A stretch of 64,000 bases of DNA from an uncultured Verrucomicrobiota bacterium (GCA_937860055.1 CALMBO010000029.1:1-64000), one strand, 5' to 3'. Numbered from the stretch's first letter, positions 9,164 through 19,049 are shown. The notes: generated from the sequence alone by a model not told the origin. Numbers and translations are program-made.

Positions 9164-10617
9164 CGAACCACCCCGTCAATCTGGACTTTCAGCGCCTCCA
9201 CCAGAGGCCGGGCCGCCACGGCCCAGTCCAATGTGGACGCCACCCATTCCCGCGCCCGGCGGCAGGAATCCGTGAATGCATCGGGCGCCTCCGCCAGCCG
9301 CGTCAGCACCCTCTCCAAGTCATCCCCGATATTCTCCGAGACAATGATGGACGGGAATCCCTTTCCCGCCTCGAACCCCCGCAGGCCGAGGGAAGTGCCC
9401 ACCACGATCTTGCCGTGCGCGATGTAATCGGGAATTTTGAGGCTGGAACCGGTTCCGCTTTTCATCGGCGCCAGGGCCACCTCCGCCAAGGAAAACACCG
9501 CCTCCTTGATTTCCTCGGAAACCGGCCCGGTGAACACCATGTTGGCGCCCGGTTCCGCACCACCCGATTCCCGGTAAGGCGCCAGATGCATCCCCATCAC
9601 GACAAAGAGGGCGCGGGGAAACATCGGCGCCCATTCGCGGGCGATCCAATCCACCGCTTCGTAGTTCGGCTTGTGGTGCGCCCCCGCGAAAAGCACCACC
9701 GGCCGGTCCACGCCGGCCATCTGGCGATTCTGCCCGGCCTGCGCGGGAAATGCCGCATGGCAGGCCTCCACATCCACGCCATTGGGAACCATCACGATCT
9801 TTTCCCGGGCCTCCGGATGGCGGAGCCGGGTTGCCGCCGCGTCTTCGGCGGTGCAAAACGCCGCATGGGAAGCCTGCTTCAGCACCTCGCCTTCCATGGC
9901 TTCTGCACGCTCCAGAAGCGGTCCATCCGTGCAACCCAGCACCACACCCAAAAACCGTGGCAGGTCGTCATGGACATCATAGATCAGACGCTGCCGGTCC
10001 GGCATGAAAAACCGCTGGACGGGCGGCCACGCCATCGGCGAAGACAGCGCCCATGTGCGAACATCCCGGGACAATGCTCCGAGCACGGCATGGAATTCCG
10101 GCAGTTGCTCGAAATGGTCGGCAAAGGCGAACAAGGGGGCGGCACCGCCGCCGGCCACCGTTTGTTCGCGCGCACTCTCCTCGAATTCCTCACTCGCGGG
10201 AATGGCCACCATCCAGACCCCCGGCGCAATCCCCTTTACGGAGAAGGGCCTTGAACCCGGCGACAGGGAAAGAATGAACACCCTGAATTCCGCGCCCAGG
10301 GCTCTGGCAATCCCGGCGATCCGCTTGCCTCCGCCCGTCTGCAATTTGACGATGTCGTAGGGCACCACATAGGCCAGGATCGGCTTGCCGGGGATCCCGA
10401 TTTCCTGCCGGATCAGCGCCAAGCCATCGCCCAACTGTTTTTTCCGCTGCACCCGTTGCCAGCGCCATTCCCCCATGCACCGGCGACGGCAGGACTGCCA
10501 CCCCCTTCTCCAGACAGATGCCGGCGTTGGCAGTCCGGACAGATCCCGGGAGGCGTTCCCGGGCAAGATCCTCCCTGTTGCCGCCGCAAAACCCGCTGGA
10601 TCGAAGGGAAACTCCAT
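9160..10617 (-). CDS. glycosyltransferase family 4/group 1
   Basis: VPNGVDVEACHAAFP...RPVVLFAGAHHKPNYEAVDWIAREWAP...VALAPMKSGTGSSLKIPDYIAHGKIVVGTSLGLRGFE; 4-nt overlap with the downstream gene; the first ~47 aa may be 5' of the true start. Confidence 0.85.
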   Translation of the reverse strand: MEFPFDPAGFAAATGRILPGNASRDLSGLPTPASVWRRGWQSCRRRCMGEWRWQRVQRKKQLGDGLALIRQEIGIPGKPILAYVVPYDIVKLQTGGGKRIAGIARALGAEFRVFILSLSPGSRPFSVKGIAPGVWMVAIPASEEFEESAREQTVAGGGAAPLFAFADHFEQLPEFHAVLGALSRDVRTWALSSPMAWPPVQRFFMPDRQRLIYDVHDDLPRFLGVVLGCTDGPLLERAEAMEGEVLKQASHAAFCTAEDAAATRLRHPEAREKIVMVPNGVDVEACHAAFPAQAGQNRQMAGVDRPVVLFAGAHHKPNYEAVDWIAREWAPMFPRALFVVMGMHLAPYRESGGAEPGANMVFTGPVSEEIKEAVFSLAEVALAPMKSGTGSSLKIPDYIAHGKIVVGTSLGLRGFEAGKGFPSIIVSENIGDDLERVLTRLAEAPDAFTDSCRRAREWVASTLDWAVAARPLVEALKVQIDGVVR

Positions 10618-10644
10618 TCCACGCCCTCGCCGGTCAATTTCCGC

Positions 10645-11583
10645 CTAGCCCGGCAACTCGTCAAAGCCAAAATAGTTCCCCGGCACGCGCAATTTCTCCT
10701 CCGGGATCAAGAGGTAGTCCGTGTAGTTCCGTTGCTTGTCCATATCCGCCGCCGAAACCCGGAACAGGCCCTCGCGGCAAATCGCCAGCATTTCATACCG
10801 CGCCTCCGAGAGGATCCGCGCGATATCGCCGGTCTTTGCAACGTCCGGCAGGATTTCGCAAAGAACAACCGGCCGGCGAATCTCCAGCAATTTCCGAGCC
10901 CCTGCCAGCACATGGTTCTCGTGGCCTTCCACATCGATCTTGATGAACAAGCGCTCCATCGGCTTCAAGGTTGCGGCCTGCACGTCCAAGGTGGTGGTGG
11001 CCACCTTCAAGACCGTCGAAGAAGCCCCCTGGCTGAGGTTGACGTTTTTCTCCAGGCTGGAGGTCGGCTCCACTTCCGTCACCTCGGCGTATTTGCGGAT
11101 GGTGATTTCGGCGCCGTTTTCGTGATCGCTCATGGCCATCTCGAGGACCTCGACGCCGCTTCCATTCGCCTCCTGGAATTTCCGGTTGGCGGCGGCCAGC
11201 GACGGCACCGGCTCGAAAGCCCGCACTTGCAACGCGGGCCTGATTTTCCGCGCCAGGGCCGAATACAGGCCGATGTTGGAACCCACGTCCCAAAACACAT
11301 CCGCACGCTGGAGGCAGGCTTTCATGGTCTGCCACGTGGCCGGTTCGTAGCCCGCCGCCCCTTGCCACCATCCGAGGGTGCAATAGGCGATGCCCACATT
11401 GGCCGGAAAAACCAGCGGGATGCCGTCGAAATCGATGGTTCCCCCGTTCACCCGGATCGCCCACGGCACCCGGCGGACAACCCAGCAGGCCATTCGATAA
11501 ACAGGCCGGACCGACCGGGACAATATCCACGAGACAATCGGGTTCTCTCTGAATATCTTGAGTCGGGCACACACTGTCTTCAT
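10645..11583 (-). CDS. FkbM family methyltransferase
   Basis: VFWDVGSNIGLYSALARKIRPALQVRAFEPVPSLAAANRKF...LDVQAATLKPMERLFIKIDVEGHENHVLAGARKLL. Confidence 0.92.
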   Translation of the reverse strand: MKTVCARLKIFRENPIVSWILSRSVRPVYRMACWVVRRVPWAIRVNGGTIDFDGIPLVFPANVGIAYCTLGWWQGAAGYEPATWQTMKACLQRADVFWDVGSNIGLYSALARKIRPALQVRAFEPVPSLAAANRKFQEANGSGVEVLEMAMSDHENGAEITIRKYAEVTEVEPTSSLEKNVNLSQGASSTVLKVATTTLDVQAATLKPMERLFIKIDVEGHENHVLAGARKLLEIRRPVVLCEILPDVAKTGDIARILSEARYEMLAICREGLFRVSAADMDKQRNYTDYLLIPEEKLRVPGNYFGFDELPG

Positions 11584-11638
11584 GGATGTTTTTCCTTTGG
11601 CACGCGATGGGGCCTCGCCGTCGCCGGCGGCGAACTCG

Positions 11639-12172
11639 TCACTGGATATCGAGATCCTTCACTTTTCGCGCCGGCACCCCGGCATACAGGGCTCCGGGCT
11701 CCACATCGCCCAGGACCACGGAACCCGCCCCGACCACCGCGTGCTTGCCGATGGTGGCGGGACCGACGACGATGACACGTGTCGCCAGCCAGGCCCCCTG
11801 CTCAATCCGGATGTCGCGTCCGGAACACAGATCCGCCGAGCTCTCCTTCCGTTCCGCGTCGATCTTGTGGGGATCATGGGTTCCCGTCAGCAGGCACACG
11901 TCATGGCCGAAAAACGCCTGCGGCCCAACGAAGATCTCGCCTCCCACGGTGTTCAGCAAGGCATTGTTGACGACGGCGGTCTTGTCAACATGCACGCGCG
12001 CCGACGGCCCGTAGACAAGCGGTTGCGTCAGGCGGTTCTCCCGAATGAGGGAGGAAATCTGTCCGCGGTGCCGCCAGAGGAGGCCTTGCATCACCTCGTC
12101 CGACAGGCATCGTTGCAGTATCGCGCCGATCCAGCGCTCTTTCGCCCTTCTCCACCGCTCACGAATCCGCAT
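11639..12172 (-). CDS. hexapeptide-repeat (LbH) acyltransferase, WbbJ/maltose acetyltransferase-like
   Basis: FFGHDVCLLTGTHDP...IRIEQGAWLATRVIVVGPATIGKHAVVGAGSVVLGDVEPGALYAGVPARKVKDL. Confidence 0.9.
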   Translation of the reverse strand: MRIRERWRRAKERWIGAILQRCLSDEVMQGLLWRHRGQISSLIRENRLTQPLVYGPSARVHVDKTAVVNNALLNTVGGEIFVGPQAFFGHDVCLLTGTHDPHKIDAERKESSADLCSGRDIRIEQGAWLATRVIVVGPATIGKHAVVGAGSVVLGDVEPGALYAGVPARKVKDLDIQ

Positions 12173-13454
12173 ATCGCACCTTCCAATCCAGATAGGGGCG
12201 GACCACCCCCGGCCATCCGGTCCCGGCATATTCCCCCCGGGATCCGGTCCCTTCCGTCCGGTCCACGACCCGGAAGGAAACCGCATCCCTCTCCATGGCG
12301 TGGCAAGTGACAGGGCTGAACGTCCCCACGGCGGCCAGGACGAAGAAAGAGCCCTCCGCCATGAAATTGGGGGGAATGACACAACGCGAGATCACCACCC
12401 CCGGGCGCCGGGCGGAATTGTGCCAATGCTGGTTGTTCCAGTCGTTCGACGCAAAAAGGACCACGCCATCGGAATTGATCAGGTGGATGATGACGGTCGG
12501 CCGCAGGCTTGTCGTCGCATTCCAATACTCCACTTCGACATAGATCGGCTTGTCAATATCGACGACCTCGGCGGGTTTTTCCTCCGCATTGAGAATGCGG
12601 ACGGCTTTTAGTCGCGCAACGGCATCTCCCGGGGCCTGTTGCCAATCCGGCCACGTGCGCTCGGCCGTGGTTCCTTTATCGGACATGCCATACATGGCGG
12701 CGATTCGATTGACCTCTCCTTGCGCGGCCACCCGTCCGTGGTCAAGCAGGATCGCCTTCTGGCACAGCCGCGTGATGGTCTGCATGTTGTGGGAAACAAA
12801 CAGCACCGTCCGTCCCGTCTGCCCGATGTCCTGCATCTTGCCCAGGCATTTCTTCTGGAAAGCGAGGTCGCCGACCGCCAGCACCTCGTCCACGACGAGG
12901 ATTTCCGGCTCCAGGTGCGCCGCCACGGCAAAGGCCAGGCGCACATACATGCCGCTCGAGTAGCGCTTGACGGGAGTATCAATGAACGTCTCAAGCTCGG
13001 AAAACGCCACGATCTCGTCGAGTTTCCGTGCCACTTCCGCCTTGGTCATGCCGAGAATCGCACCGTTCAGGAAGATGTTCTCGCGGCCCGTCAGCTCGGG
13101 ATGGAATCCCGTTCCGACCTCCAGCAGGCTGGCCACCCGCCCCTTGACCCGGATGCGGCCCGATGTCGGCGCCGTCACCCGCGACAGGATTTTCAGCAAC
13201 GTGCTCTTGCCTGCGCCATTGCGCCCGATGATCCCCCATACTTCGCCCTGCTGGATCTCCAGCGAGACGTTTTGCAGCGCCCACAGGGTGTGCCCCTCCA
13301 CCGGCAGATGGGACTGGTCGAGGCGCCGGTTGGGATCCGGAAGCCCCCTCACCCGGTGCCACCAGCTCTGCAAATCCTCCCGCAGCGTCCCGCTCCCGAT
13401 CACGCCGAGATGATAGGACTTGGAAATGTTTTCGATGGAAATGACGGGAGGCAT
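12159..13454 (-). CDS. wzt: polysaccharide ABC exporter ATP-binding protein with C-terminal Wzt-like domain
   Basis: Walker A GRNGAGKSTLLK, signature YSSGMYVRLAFAVAAHLEPEILVVDEVLAVGD, ~170-aa C-terminal extension; GLPDPNRRLDQ region before Walker A is teichoic/O-antigen exporter-like. Confidence 0.9.
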   Translation of the reverse strand: MPPVISIENISKSYHLGVIGSGTLREDLQSWWHRVRGLPDPNRRLDQSHLPVEGHTLWALQNVSLEIQQGEVWGIIGRNGAGKSTLLKILSRVTAPTSGRIRVKGRVASLLEVGTGFHPELTGRENIFLNGAILGMTKAEVARKLDEIVAFSELETFIDTPVKRYSSGMYVRLAFAVAAHLEPEILVVDEVLAVGDLAFQKKCLGKMQDIGQTGRTVLFVSHNMQTITRLCQKAILLDHGRVAAQGEVNRIAAMYGMSDKGTTAERTWPDWQQAPGDAVARLKAVRILNAEEKPAEVVDIDKPIYVEVEYWNATTSLRPTVIIHLINSDGVVLFASNDWNNQHWHNSARRPGVVISRCVIPPNFMAEGSFFVLAAVGTFSPVTCHAMERDAVSFRVVDRTEGTGSRGEYAGTGWPGVVRPYLDWKVRYADS

Positions 13455-13457
13455 GGT

Positions 13458-13487
13458 TAGACTAGAGACAATAGACCACAGACTATA
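13458..13487. repeat. left heptanucleotide array (4 units, GACNANA on + strand)
   Basis: gactaga gacaata gaccaca gactata at 13460-13487; reverse complement matches the right array. Confidence 0.85.
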
Positions 13488-13509
13488 GCCTGAAGAATGG
13501 GGGCGTTCA

Positions 13510-13884
13510 CTACCTGAGCTCGCTGTCGATTTGTTTTTCAACCGTGCGGATTAGGCCGGTCAGAACCTTGGAAACTTCGTCTGCCTGAAGGGATAACCGC
13601 ACATGTGCATCGTCTTTTAAATAGCTCAATCGCTGGGAAAGGTGAATGAAATAGGCAACCTCCGAGGCTGAACCACGGGCGATATACAGGAAGTGAAGAT
13701 AGTCCTTCCGGGAATTGCGGGAAGCACCTTCCGCAATGTTGGCCGGGATGGAATAGGCGGATCGCCGCAACTGACTCGTCAACGAATAGGCTTCCTCTTT
13801 GGGAAACGACCGCGAGACTTCATACAGGGCCACGGTCAAATCGTCCGCCTTCTGCCAAGCCAAAATGTTCTTATAATTCCGCAT
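13510..13884 (-). CDS. four-helix-bundle protein (23S rRNA intervening-sequence/S23, Avd-like family)
   Basis: MRNYKNILAWQKADDLTVALYEVSRSFPKEEAYSLTSQLRRSAYSIPANIAEGASRNSRKDYLHFLYIARGSASEVAYFIHLSQRL is diagnostic for this family. Confidence 0.95.
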   Translation of the reverse strand: MRNYKNILAWQKADDLTVALYEVSRSFPKEEAYSLTSQLRRSAYSIPANIAEGASRNSRKDYLHFLYIARGSASEVAYFIHLSQRLSYLKDDAHVRLSLQADEVSKVLTGLIRTVEKQIDSELR

Positions 13885-13895
13885 GTTTTTCTTTC

Positions 13896-13958
13896 GTCTC
13901 TGGCCCCTGGTCTTTGGTCGGTAGTCTATGGTCTGTGGTCTCTAGTCTGTTGTCTTCT
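13896..13958. repeat. right heptanucleotide array (9 degenerate units, GTCTNTR on + strand)
   Basis: gtctctg gcccctg gtctttg gtcggta gtctatg gtctgtg gtctcta gtctgtt gtcttct read at strict 7-nt period. Confidence 0.88.
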
Positions 13959-13973
13959 CTTCGCGCTTCGCAC

Positions 13974-14831
13974 TCAGACCGTATCCATGAATGTCCGCTC
14001 CACGCGGTTGAAGACGGCCATGCCGGCCAGCAGCAGGAGGACCATGAACCCCGCCGAGTATCCCAGATAGGCCCACGAAAACACGCCCGTGCCGAAAAAG
14101 GCGTAGCGGAAGGTCTCCACAATGGCGGTCATGGGGTTGGCCACGATCAGCCAGCGGTATTTCTCGCCCATGGTGGACAGCGGATAGATCACCGGCGTCG
14201 CGTACATCCAAAGCTGCACGCCGAACTGCACCAGCACCTGCAGATCGCGGTATTTCGTTGTCAGCGACGAGATGATGACGCCGAAGCCCAGCCCCAGGCC
14301 GGCCATCATGGCCAGCAGGACCGGCAACAGCAGGATCGCCCAGTTGGGCTGGACCGGGGCCCCCCGCGCCCAGAACAGGCCATAGACAGCCAGGAAAAAT
14401 CCAAACTGGATGGCAAAGGCGATCAGTTGCGAAATCACCACCGACACCGGAACGACCATCCGGGGAAAATACACCTTCCCGAAGATGCCGGCATTGGCAA
14501 TGAATGTGTTGGATGTCCGCGTCAGGCACTGGGCGAAATAGTTCCAGACCGTGGTCCCCGCCATGTAGAAGACGAATTGGGGAACGCCGTCCGTCGGAAG
14601 CCCCGCGATCCGCCCGAACACCACGGTGAACATCAGGGTGGTCAAAAGAGGTTGGATGACGTGCCAGAGAGGCCCCAGGATGGTCTGCTTGTAGGTCGCC
14701 ACGAAATCCCGGCGGACGAAAAGGCCGGCCAGGTCCCGGTAGCGCCACAGGTCGCGCAAGTGCAGGGCCAGCCACCCCCTGGGAGGCTCGATGACCAGAT
14801 CCCATCCATTTTCCTGTGCCGGCAACGCCAT
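13974..14831 (-). CDS. wzm: polysaccharide/O-antigen ABC exporter permease (ABC-2 family)
   Basis: LWRYRDLAGLFVRRDFVATYKQTILGPLWHVIQPLLTTLMFTVVFGRIAGLPTDGVPQFVFYMAGTTVWNYFA...YATPVIYP...NPMTAIVETFRYAF. Confidence 0.93.
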   Translation of the reverse strand: MALPAQENGWDLVIEPPRGWLALHLRDLWRYRDLAGLFVRRDFVATYKQTILGPLWHVIQPLLTTLMFTVVFGRIAGLPTDGVPQFVFYMAGTTVWNYFAQCLTRTSNTFIANAGIFGKVYFPRMVVPVSVVISQLIAFAIQFGFFLAVYGLFWARGAPVQPNWAILLLPVLLAMMAGLGLGFGVIISSLTTKYRDLQVLVQFGVQLWMYATPVIYPLSTMGEKYRWLIVANPMTAIVETFRYAFFGTGVFSWAYLGYSAGFMVLLLLAGMAVFNRVERTFMDTV

Positions 14832-14908
14832 ACGGCCCACAGCATCCAAAACATCCCCCCGAAAGTCAAGAACACCGCCGGTCCGCCGCCGTTCCAAACC
14901 GCCGGGAA

Positions 14909-17473
14909 ATGGCTTTTCCCCATCGGACAAAACAATTAGGATGTTTTCCGTTGAATCCGGCATCCAAAACCGATCAAGCGAAATGCCGCCCCTGGGGCCG
15001 GCGCTTTGCGGCATTCCTTCTGCGGGCGGTCCGTCACTCGTCCAGCTGGCTCCTGCGCCTCGTCTTCTTCCTCCTGTCCCTGCTGATCGTCCTTTTCGCC
15101 TATCTCCACCTGGTCGGCATGCCGGCCTATTTCACCGATCTGTTCCTGGATCGCATGGCCGCCGAAGGCTACTTCCTCCAGATCGAGCGCCTGACGCTGG
15201 AAATCGACCGAGGCCTGGTCGCCAAGAACGTGCGGTTGTTCGCCGCCGCCAACGCCCCGAATCCGTTCATGGAGGCCCGCGAGTTCGCCGTGACCCTCCA
15301 TCCCGTGGCCTTGCTGCGGAACCGGGAAGTCACGCCCGTCCTGGCCATCGTGGACGGCTCCCTGCGCGCCCAGCTTGGACAGGAAAAATTCGGGGCGAGA
15401 CAAGGTTCCCGGTCCGTCCTCCTGGAGAACATCAATCTCCGCTTTTCCGCCTCCCGGGAAGAGGCCCATCTGAGGGAGTTTTCGGCGGACTTCCTGGGCA
15501 TCCATTTCCGGGGACGCGGCGCCATCCATCTTTCAGCCAAAAGCCGCCGCCCCACGCTCCGCAATCCGCTCGTCCTCGCGGTCGATACCATCGAAAACGT
15601 CCCCGTTTGGGTTTTGAAGCTGGTGGAACAGGCAAACGAGATTGCTTTCCACGCCCCGCCGTCCGCGGATTTCGCCTTCGCCATCTATGCCGATCATCCG
15701 CAGGACAATGAAATCTCCATCCAGCTGGAAAACTCCGATGGCGGAAGCATCCGGGGGGTGGAGTTCCGCCAGTTCCGCGTGGATGTCTCCTGGAAGGACC
15801 AGCAGCTCCGCCTGCCCGATCTGCAGATCCACAAGGGGGAGGGCGTCCTCGGCCTCTCGGGTTGGTATGACGCGACCAACCAGATGATTTCGGTCCATCT
15901 GCTCAACACCCTCCCTCCCGACACCTTTCTCGCCCTCCTGCCCGGCGACATCCAGAAAAAGGCCTCCGCCATCGTCGCCGACTACCGTTTTCCCCTCCGC
16001 CTGGAGATGCAGGTCGGCCCCGCGCCCCTGGCCGGAGCCGCGGAACATTTCACGGGCCGCCTGTCCTTTGCCAAGGCCAATGTGCGCGACGTCCCCATCG
16101 AAAGCCTGGACGCCGTCTTTTCCCGTGACGCCGCCGAGGTGAAGCTCGAAAAGGCTTCCGTCCAGCTGGGAGCCGGACCGGACGCCAGCCGCCTGAAGAT
16201 CCAGGACGGGTTCTTCCATCTCGACACCCGCCGGTTCCAGGCCCGTGTCGGCGGCACCATCAACCCCCACGTGGTCAAACCGGTGCTGACGCCAAGCATG
16301 CGCAACATCGTCAACTGGTTCGGCATCCAGGAACCCCTCCAGGGCGATGTCGTCGTGGGAGGCGTGGCCGGAGACCCCGCCATCTACTGTTTCGGCCCCG
16401 TGCAAGCGACCAACTTCACGATCAACGGTGTCGCCGTGCAATCCATGCAGGGGAACCTCAACATCACCAACGAAGTCATGCACATCACCGGAGCCGCCCT
16501 CGTCCGCCCGGAGGGCATTGCGCGCGGCGACGTCCACATGGCGTTTTCCAACCAGACCCTCCGGCTGGATGTCGACAGCACGCTGGATCCGCGCGCCACC
16601 GCGGACATGATCGGCCCGGCCGTGGCCCGGTTCATGAAGCCTTTCCGGCTCAACGGTCCGACTCGCCTCCAGGTCGAAGGGCTCCTCGACTACTGCAATT
16701 TCTCGCTGAACCAGCTGCAGGCCCATGTCGAGGCCCAGCGCTTCGGCTACGACCGATGGGAGGCCGACACCGCCACGTTCGACCTGGCCGTGCTCGGCCG
16801 CCGGCTCCGCTTCACCAACGCCGTCGCCACCGCCTACGGGGGCCAATTCGCCGGCACGGGGAATCTCTATCCCGTCGCCTCCGATGCGAACTGGCGCTAC
16901 GAAGTCGATCTGGCCGCGACCAACGCCAGCCTCGCCGATCTCCTCTTCGCCTCCTTCCAGAAACCGGCCAAGGACCTGCGAGGAACCCTGGACGGCACCG
17001 CCCGCATCGGCGGCTACATCGGCAAAGGCACCGGCCCGGGCGTCACCGGCTGGGGCCGCGCCAGCATCCGCGGCGGCCTGCTCTTCCAGACGAAGCTCTT
17101 CAGCGGCCTTTCGGCCATCCTGGCCAGGATCATCCCCGACTTCACCCTTTTCGCCCAGACCGACGCCAGCGGGGACTACACCATCCGGAACAGCCGCCTC
17201 CACTCCCGGAACATCCAGCTCCAAGGAACGGTCTTCAGCGTGAAGGCCTACGGTTCGTATGCCTTCGATGGCGCGCTCGACTACCGCGTCGAAGTCCAGC
17301 TCCTGCGCGGCGGCCCTGTCGCCGCCATCGTCCGTTTGGCTACCCTGCCCGTCACCCGCCTTCTCAAATTCGGGTTGACCGGCACGTTCGAAGATCCCCA
17401 TTGGCGCCCGCTCAATCTCAACCCCGCCGAACTTTTCTCCGGCGAGGACAAGGGGGAAGGCAAACAGCCCTGA
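14909..17473 (+). CDS. AsmA/TamB-like membrane-anchored protein
   Basis: One N-terminal TM (SSWLLRLVFFLLSLLIVLFAYLHLVG) then a long beta-rich region ending with an AsmA-like tail (GWGRASIRGGLLFQTKLFSGLSAILARIIPDFTLF...LDYRVEVQLLRGGPVAAIVRLATLPVTRLLKFGLTGTFEDPHWRP). TTG at 14951 is an alternative start. Confidence 0.75.
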   Translation: MAFPHRTKQLGCFPLNPASKTDQAKCRPWGRRFAAFLLRAVRHSSSWLLRLVFFLLSLLIVLFAYLHLVGMPAYFTDLFLDRMAAEGYFLQIERLTLEIDRGLVAKNVRLFAAANAPNPFMEAREFAVTLHPVALLRNREVTPVLAIVDGSLRAQLGQEKFGARQGSRSVLLENINLRFSASREEAHLREFSADFLGIHFRGRGAIHLSAKSRRPTLRNPLVLAVDTIENVPVWVLKLVEQANEIAFHAPPSADFAFAIYADHPQDNEISIQLENSDGGSIRGVEFRQFRVDVSWKDQQLRLPDLQIHKGEGVLGLSGWYDATNQMISVHLLNTLPPDTFLALLPGDIQKKASAIVADYRFPLRLEMQVGPAPLAGAAEHFTGRLSFAKANVRDVPIESLDAVFSRDAAEVKLEKASVQLGAGPDASRLKIQDGFFHLDTRRFQARVGGTINPHVVKPVLTPSMRNIVNWFGIQEPLQGDVVVGGVAGDPAIYCFGPVQATNFTINGVAVQSMQGNLNITNEVMHITGAALVRPEGIARGDVHMAFSNQTLRLDVDSTLDPRATADMIGPAVARFMKPFRLNGPTRLQVEGLLDYCNFSLNQLQAHVEAQRFGYDRWEADTATFDLAVLGRRLRFTNAVATAYGGQFAGTGNLYPVASDANWRYEVDLAATNASLADLLFASFQKPAKDLRGTLDGTARIGGYIGKGTGPGVTGWGRASIRGGLLFQTKLFSGLSAILARIIPDFTLFAQTDASGDYTIRNSRLHSRNIQLQGTVFSVKAYGSYAFDGALDYRVEVQLLRGGPVAAIVRLATLPVTRLLKFGLTGTFEDPHWRPLNLNPAELFSGEDKGEGKQP

Positions 17474-17649
17474 TCCGCTTCCGGCGCGGGAAGGCGCCTC
17501 CCATGTCCACTGCGCGGGTTTTCTCCGCCAGGGAAAAACCGCGATGGATTCTTCCCCGCTGCGCCCCCCGTTCGGTGCCTTTCCGCACGGGCAAAGAAGT
17601 TTGGTTTCCATGGTTGCAACACAAAACCGGCCGTGGTAGCTTCTTCTCC

Positions 17650-17757
17650 GTCTTCAGGGCGTGGTGAAATTCCCGACCGGCGGTACAGCCCGCGAGCCAA
17701 TAGGCAGACAAGGTGCGATTCCTTGGCCGACAGTATACAGTCTGGATGGAAGAAGAC
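17650..17757 (+). promoter_or_regulatory. FMN riboswitch (RFN element)
   Basis: Conserved RFN core: GTCTTCAGGGCGTGGTGAAATTCCCGACCGGCGGTACAGCCCGCGAGCC...GGCAGACAAGGTGCGATTCCTTGGCCGACAGTATACAGTCTGGATGGAAGAAGAC; directly upstream of ribBA. Confidence 0.97.
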
Positions 17758-17787
17758 TTGCAGCGGTTTCTTTCGCTGCCCCCTCGC

Positions 17788-17815
17788 CCGAAGACAGGAA
17801 GGTCTTCGGTTTTTA
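17788..17815 (+). terminator. intrinsic-terminator-like expression platform of the FMN riboswitch
   Basis: CCGAAGAC-AGGAAG-GTCTTCGG followed by TTTTT, immediately before the ribBA ATG. Confidence 0.8.
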
Positions 17816-17816
17816 T

Positions 17817-19034
17817 ATGGAAAAATCCGGGCAAGAGTCCGTCTTCTGCTCCGTGGAGGAGGCTCTCGACATCATCCGCGCCGGCCAGATGCTCCTGGTC
17901 GTGGACGATGAAAACCGCGAGAACGAAGGCGACCTCGTCGCCGCCGGCGAAAAGGTCACGCCGGAGATCATCAACTTCATGGCCACGCACGGCCGGGGCC
18001 TGATCTGCGTTCCCATGGAGGAACAGCGCCTGTGCCGGCTCGGCCTCGGCCGCATGGTCCCCCTGGATGAACGCGACCGCTACCGCACCGCCTTCACCGT
18101 TTCCGTCGATGCCCGCGAAGGCATCTCCACCGGTATCAGCGCCTTCGATCGCGCCCGGACCGTCCGCTTGCTGGCCGACGAAAAATCCACCGCCTGCGAC
18201 TTCATCCGCCCCGGCCACATGTTCCCGCTGCAGGCGGTTCCCGGCGGCGTCCTCCGCCGCACCGGCCACACCGAGGCTTCCATCGATCTGGCCACGCATG
18301 CCGGACTCAAGCCCGTCGCCGTCATCTGCGAAGTCATGCGCGACAACGGAGAAATGGCCCGCCTGCCGGATCTGGTGGAATTCGCGAACCGCCACCATCT
18401 CCGCATCCTGACCGTTGCTTCGCTCGTCGCCTGGCGCCGGGCGCGCGAAAGGACCGTCCGCCGCGATTCCGTCGTCCAGCTCCCCACGGAATACGGCGAT
18501 TTCATGCTCCACCTCTATCTCGACGAACTGACCGGTGAACACCATGTGGCCCTCGTCCATGGCGAACCGGCCAGGCAGGACGCTCCGCTGGTGCGCATCC
18601 ATTCCGAATGCCTGACGGGCGACGTCTTCGCCTCGCGCCGCTGCGACTGCGGCAGCCAGCTCCACGCCGCGATGCGCCAGATCGTCGCCGCCGGCCATGG
18701 CGCCATCCTTTACATGCGCCAGGAAGGCCGCGGCATTGGCCTGGCCGGCAAGATCCGCGCCTATGCCCTCCAGGAACAGGGGCTCGACACCGTCGAAGCC
18801 AATCTCAAGCTGGGGTTCGCCCCCGACCTCCGCGACTATGGCGTCGGAGCCCAGATGCTCCTCGACCTCGGGATCACCCGCATGCGCCTCCTGACCAACA
18901 ACCCCCGCAAGGTCGTCGGCATCCAGGGCTACGGCATCGAAATCGTGGAACGTGTTCCCATCGCCTTCCCCCCCACCCCCCACAACGCCAAATATCTGAA
19001 AACGAAAAAAGAGAAACTGGGCCACCTGATCTGA
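17817..19034 (+). CDS. ribBA: bifunctional 3,4-dihydroxy-2-butanone-4-phosphate synthase / GTP cyclohydrolase II
   Basis: [39 protein letters not shown]...RPGHMFPL...HTEASIDL...[23 protein letters not shown]...[11 protein letters not shown]...[12 protein letters not shown]. Confidence 0.97.
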   Translation: MEKSGQESVFCSVEEALDIIRAGQMLLVVDDENRENEGDLVAAGEKVTPEIINFMATHGRGLICVPMEEQRLCRLGLGRMVPLDERDRYRTAFTVSVDAREGISTGISAFDRARTVRLLADEKSTACDFIRPGHMFPLQAVPGGVLRRTGHTEASIDLATHAGLKPVAVICEVMRDNGEMARLPDLVEFANRHHLRILTVASLVAWRRARERTVRRDSVVQLPTEYGDFMLHLYLDELTGEHHVALVHGEPARQDAPLVRIHSECLTGDVFASRRCDCGSQLHAAMRQIVAAGHGAILYMRQEGRGIGLAGKIRAYALQEQGLDTVEANLKLGFAPDLRDYGVGAQMLLDLGITRMRLLTNNPRKVVGIQGYGIEIVERVPIAFPPTPHNAKYLKTKKEKLGHLI

Positions 19035-19049
19035 CCCGGAAAGGACACC

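Noticed and set aside
13510-13884. Diversity-generating retroelement (Avd-like accessory protein)
   Set aside because: No reverse transcriptase, template repeat or variable repeat seen nearby; the four-helix-bundle family is broader than Avd.
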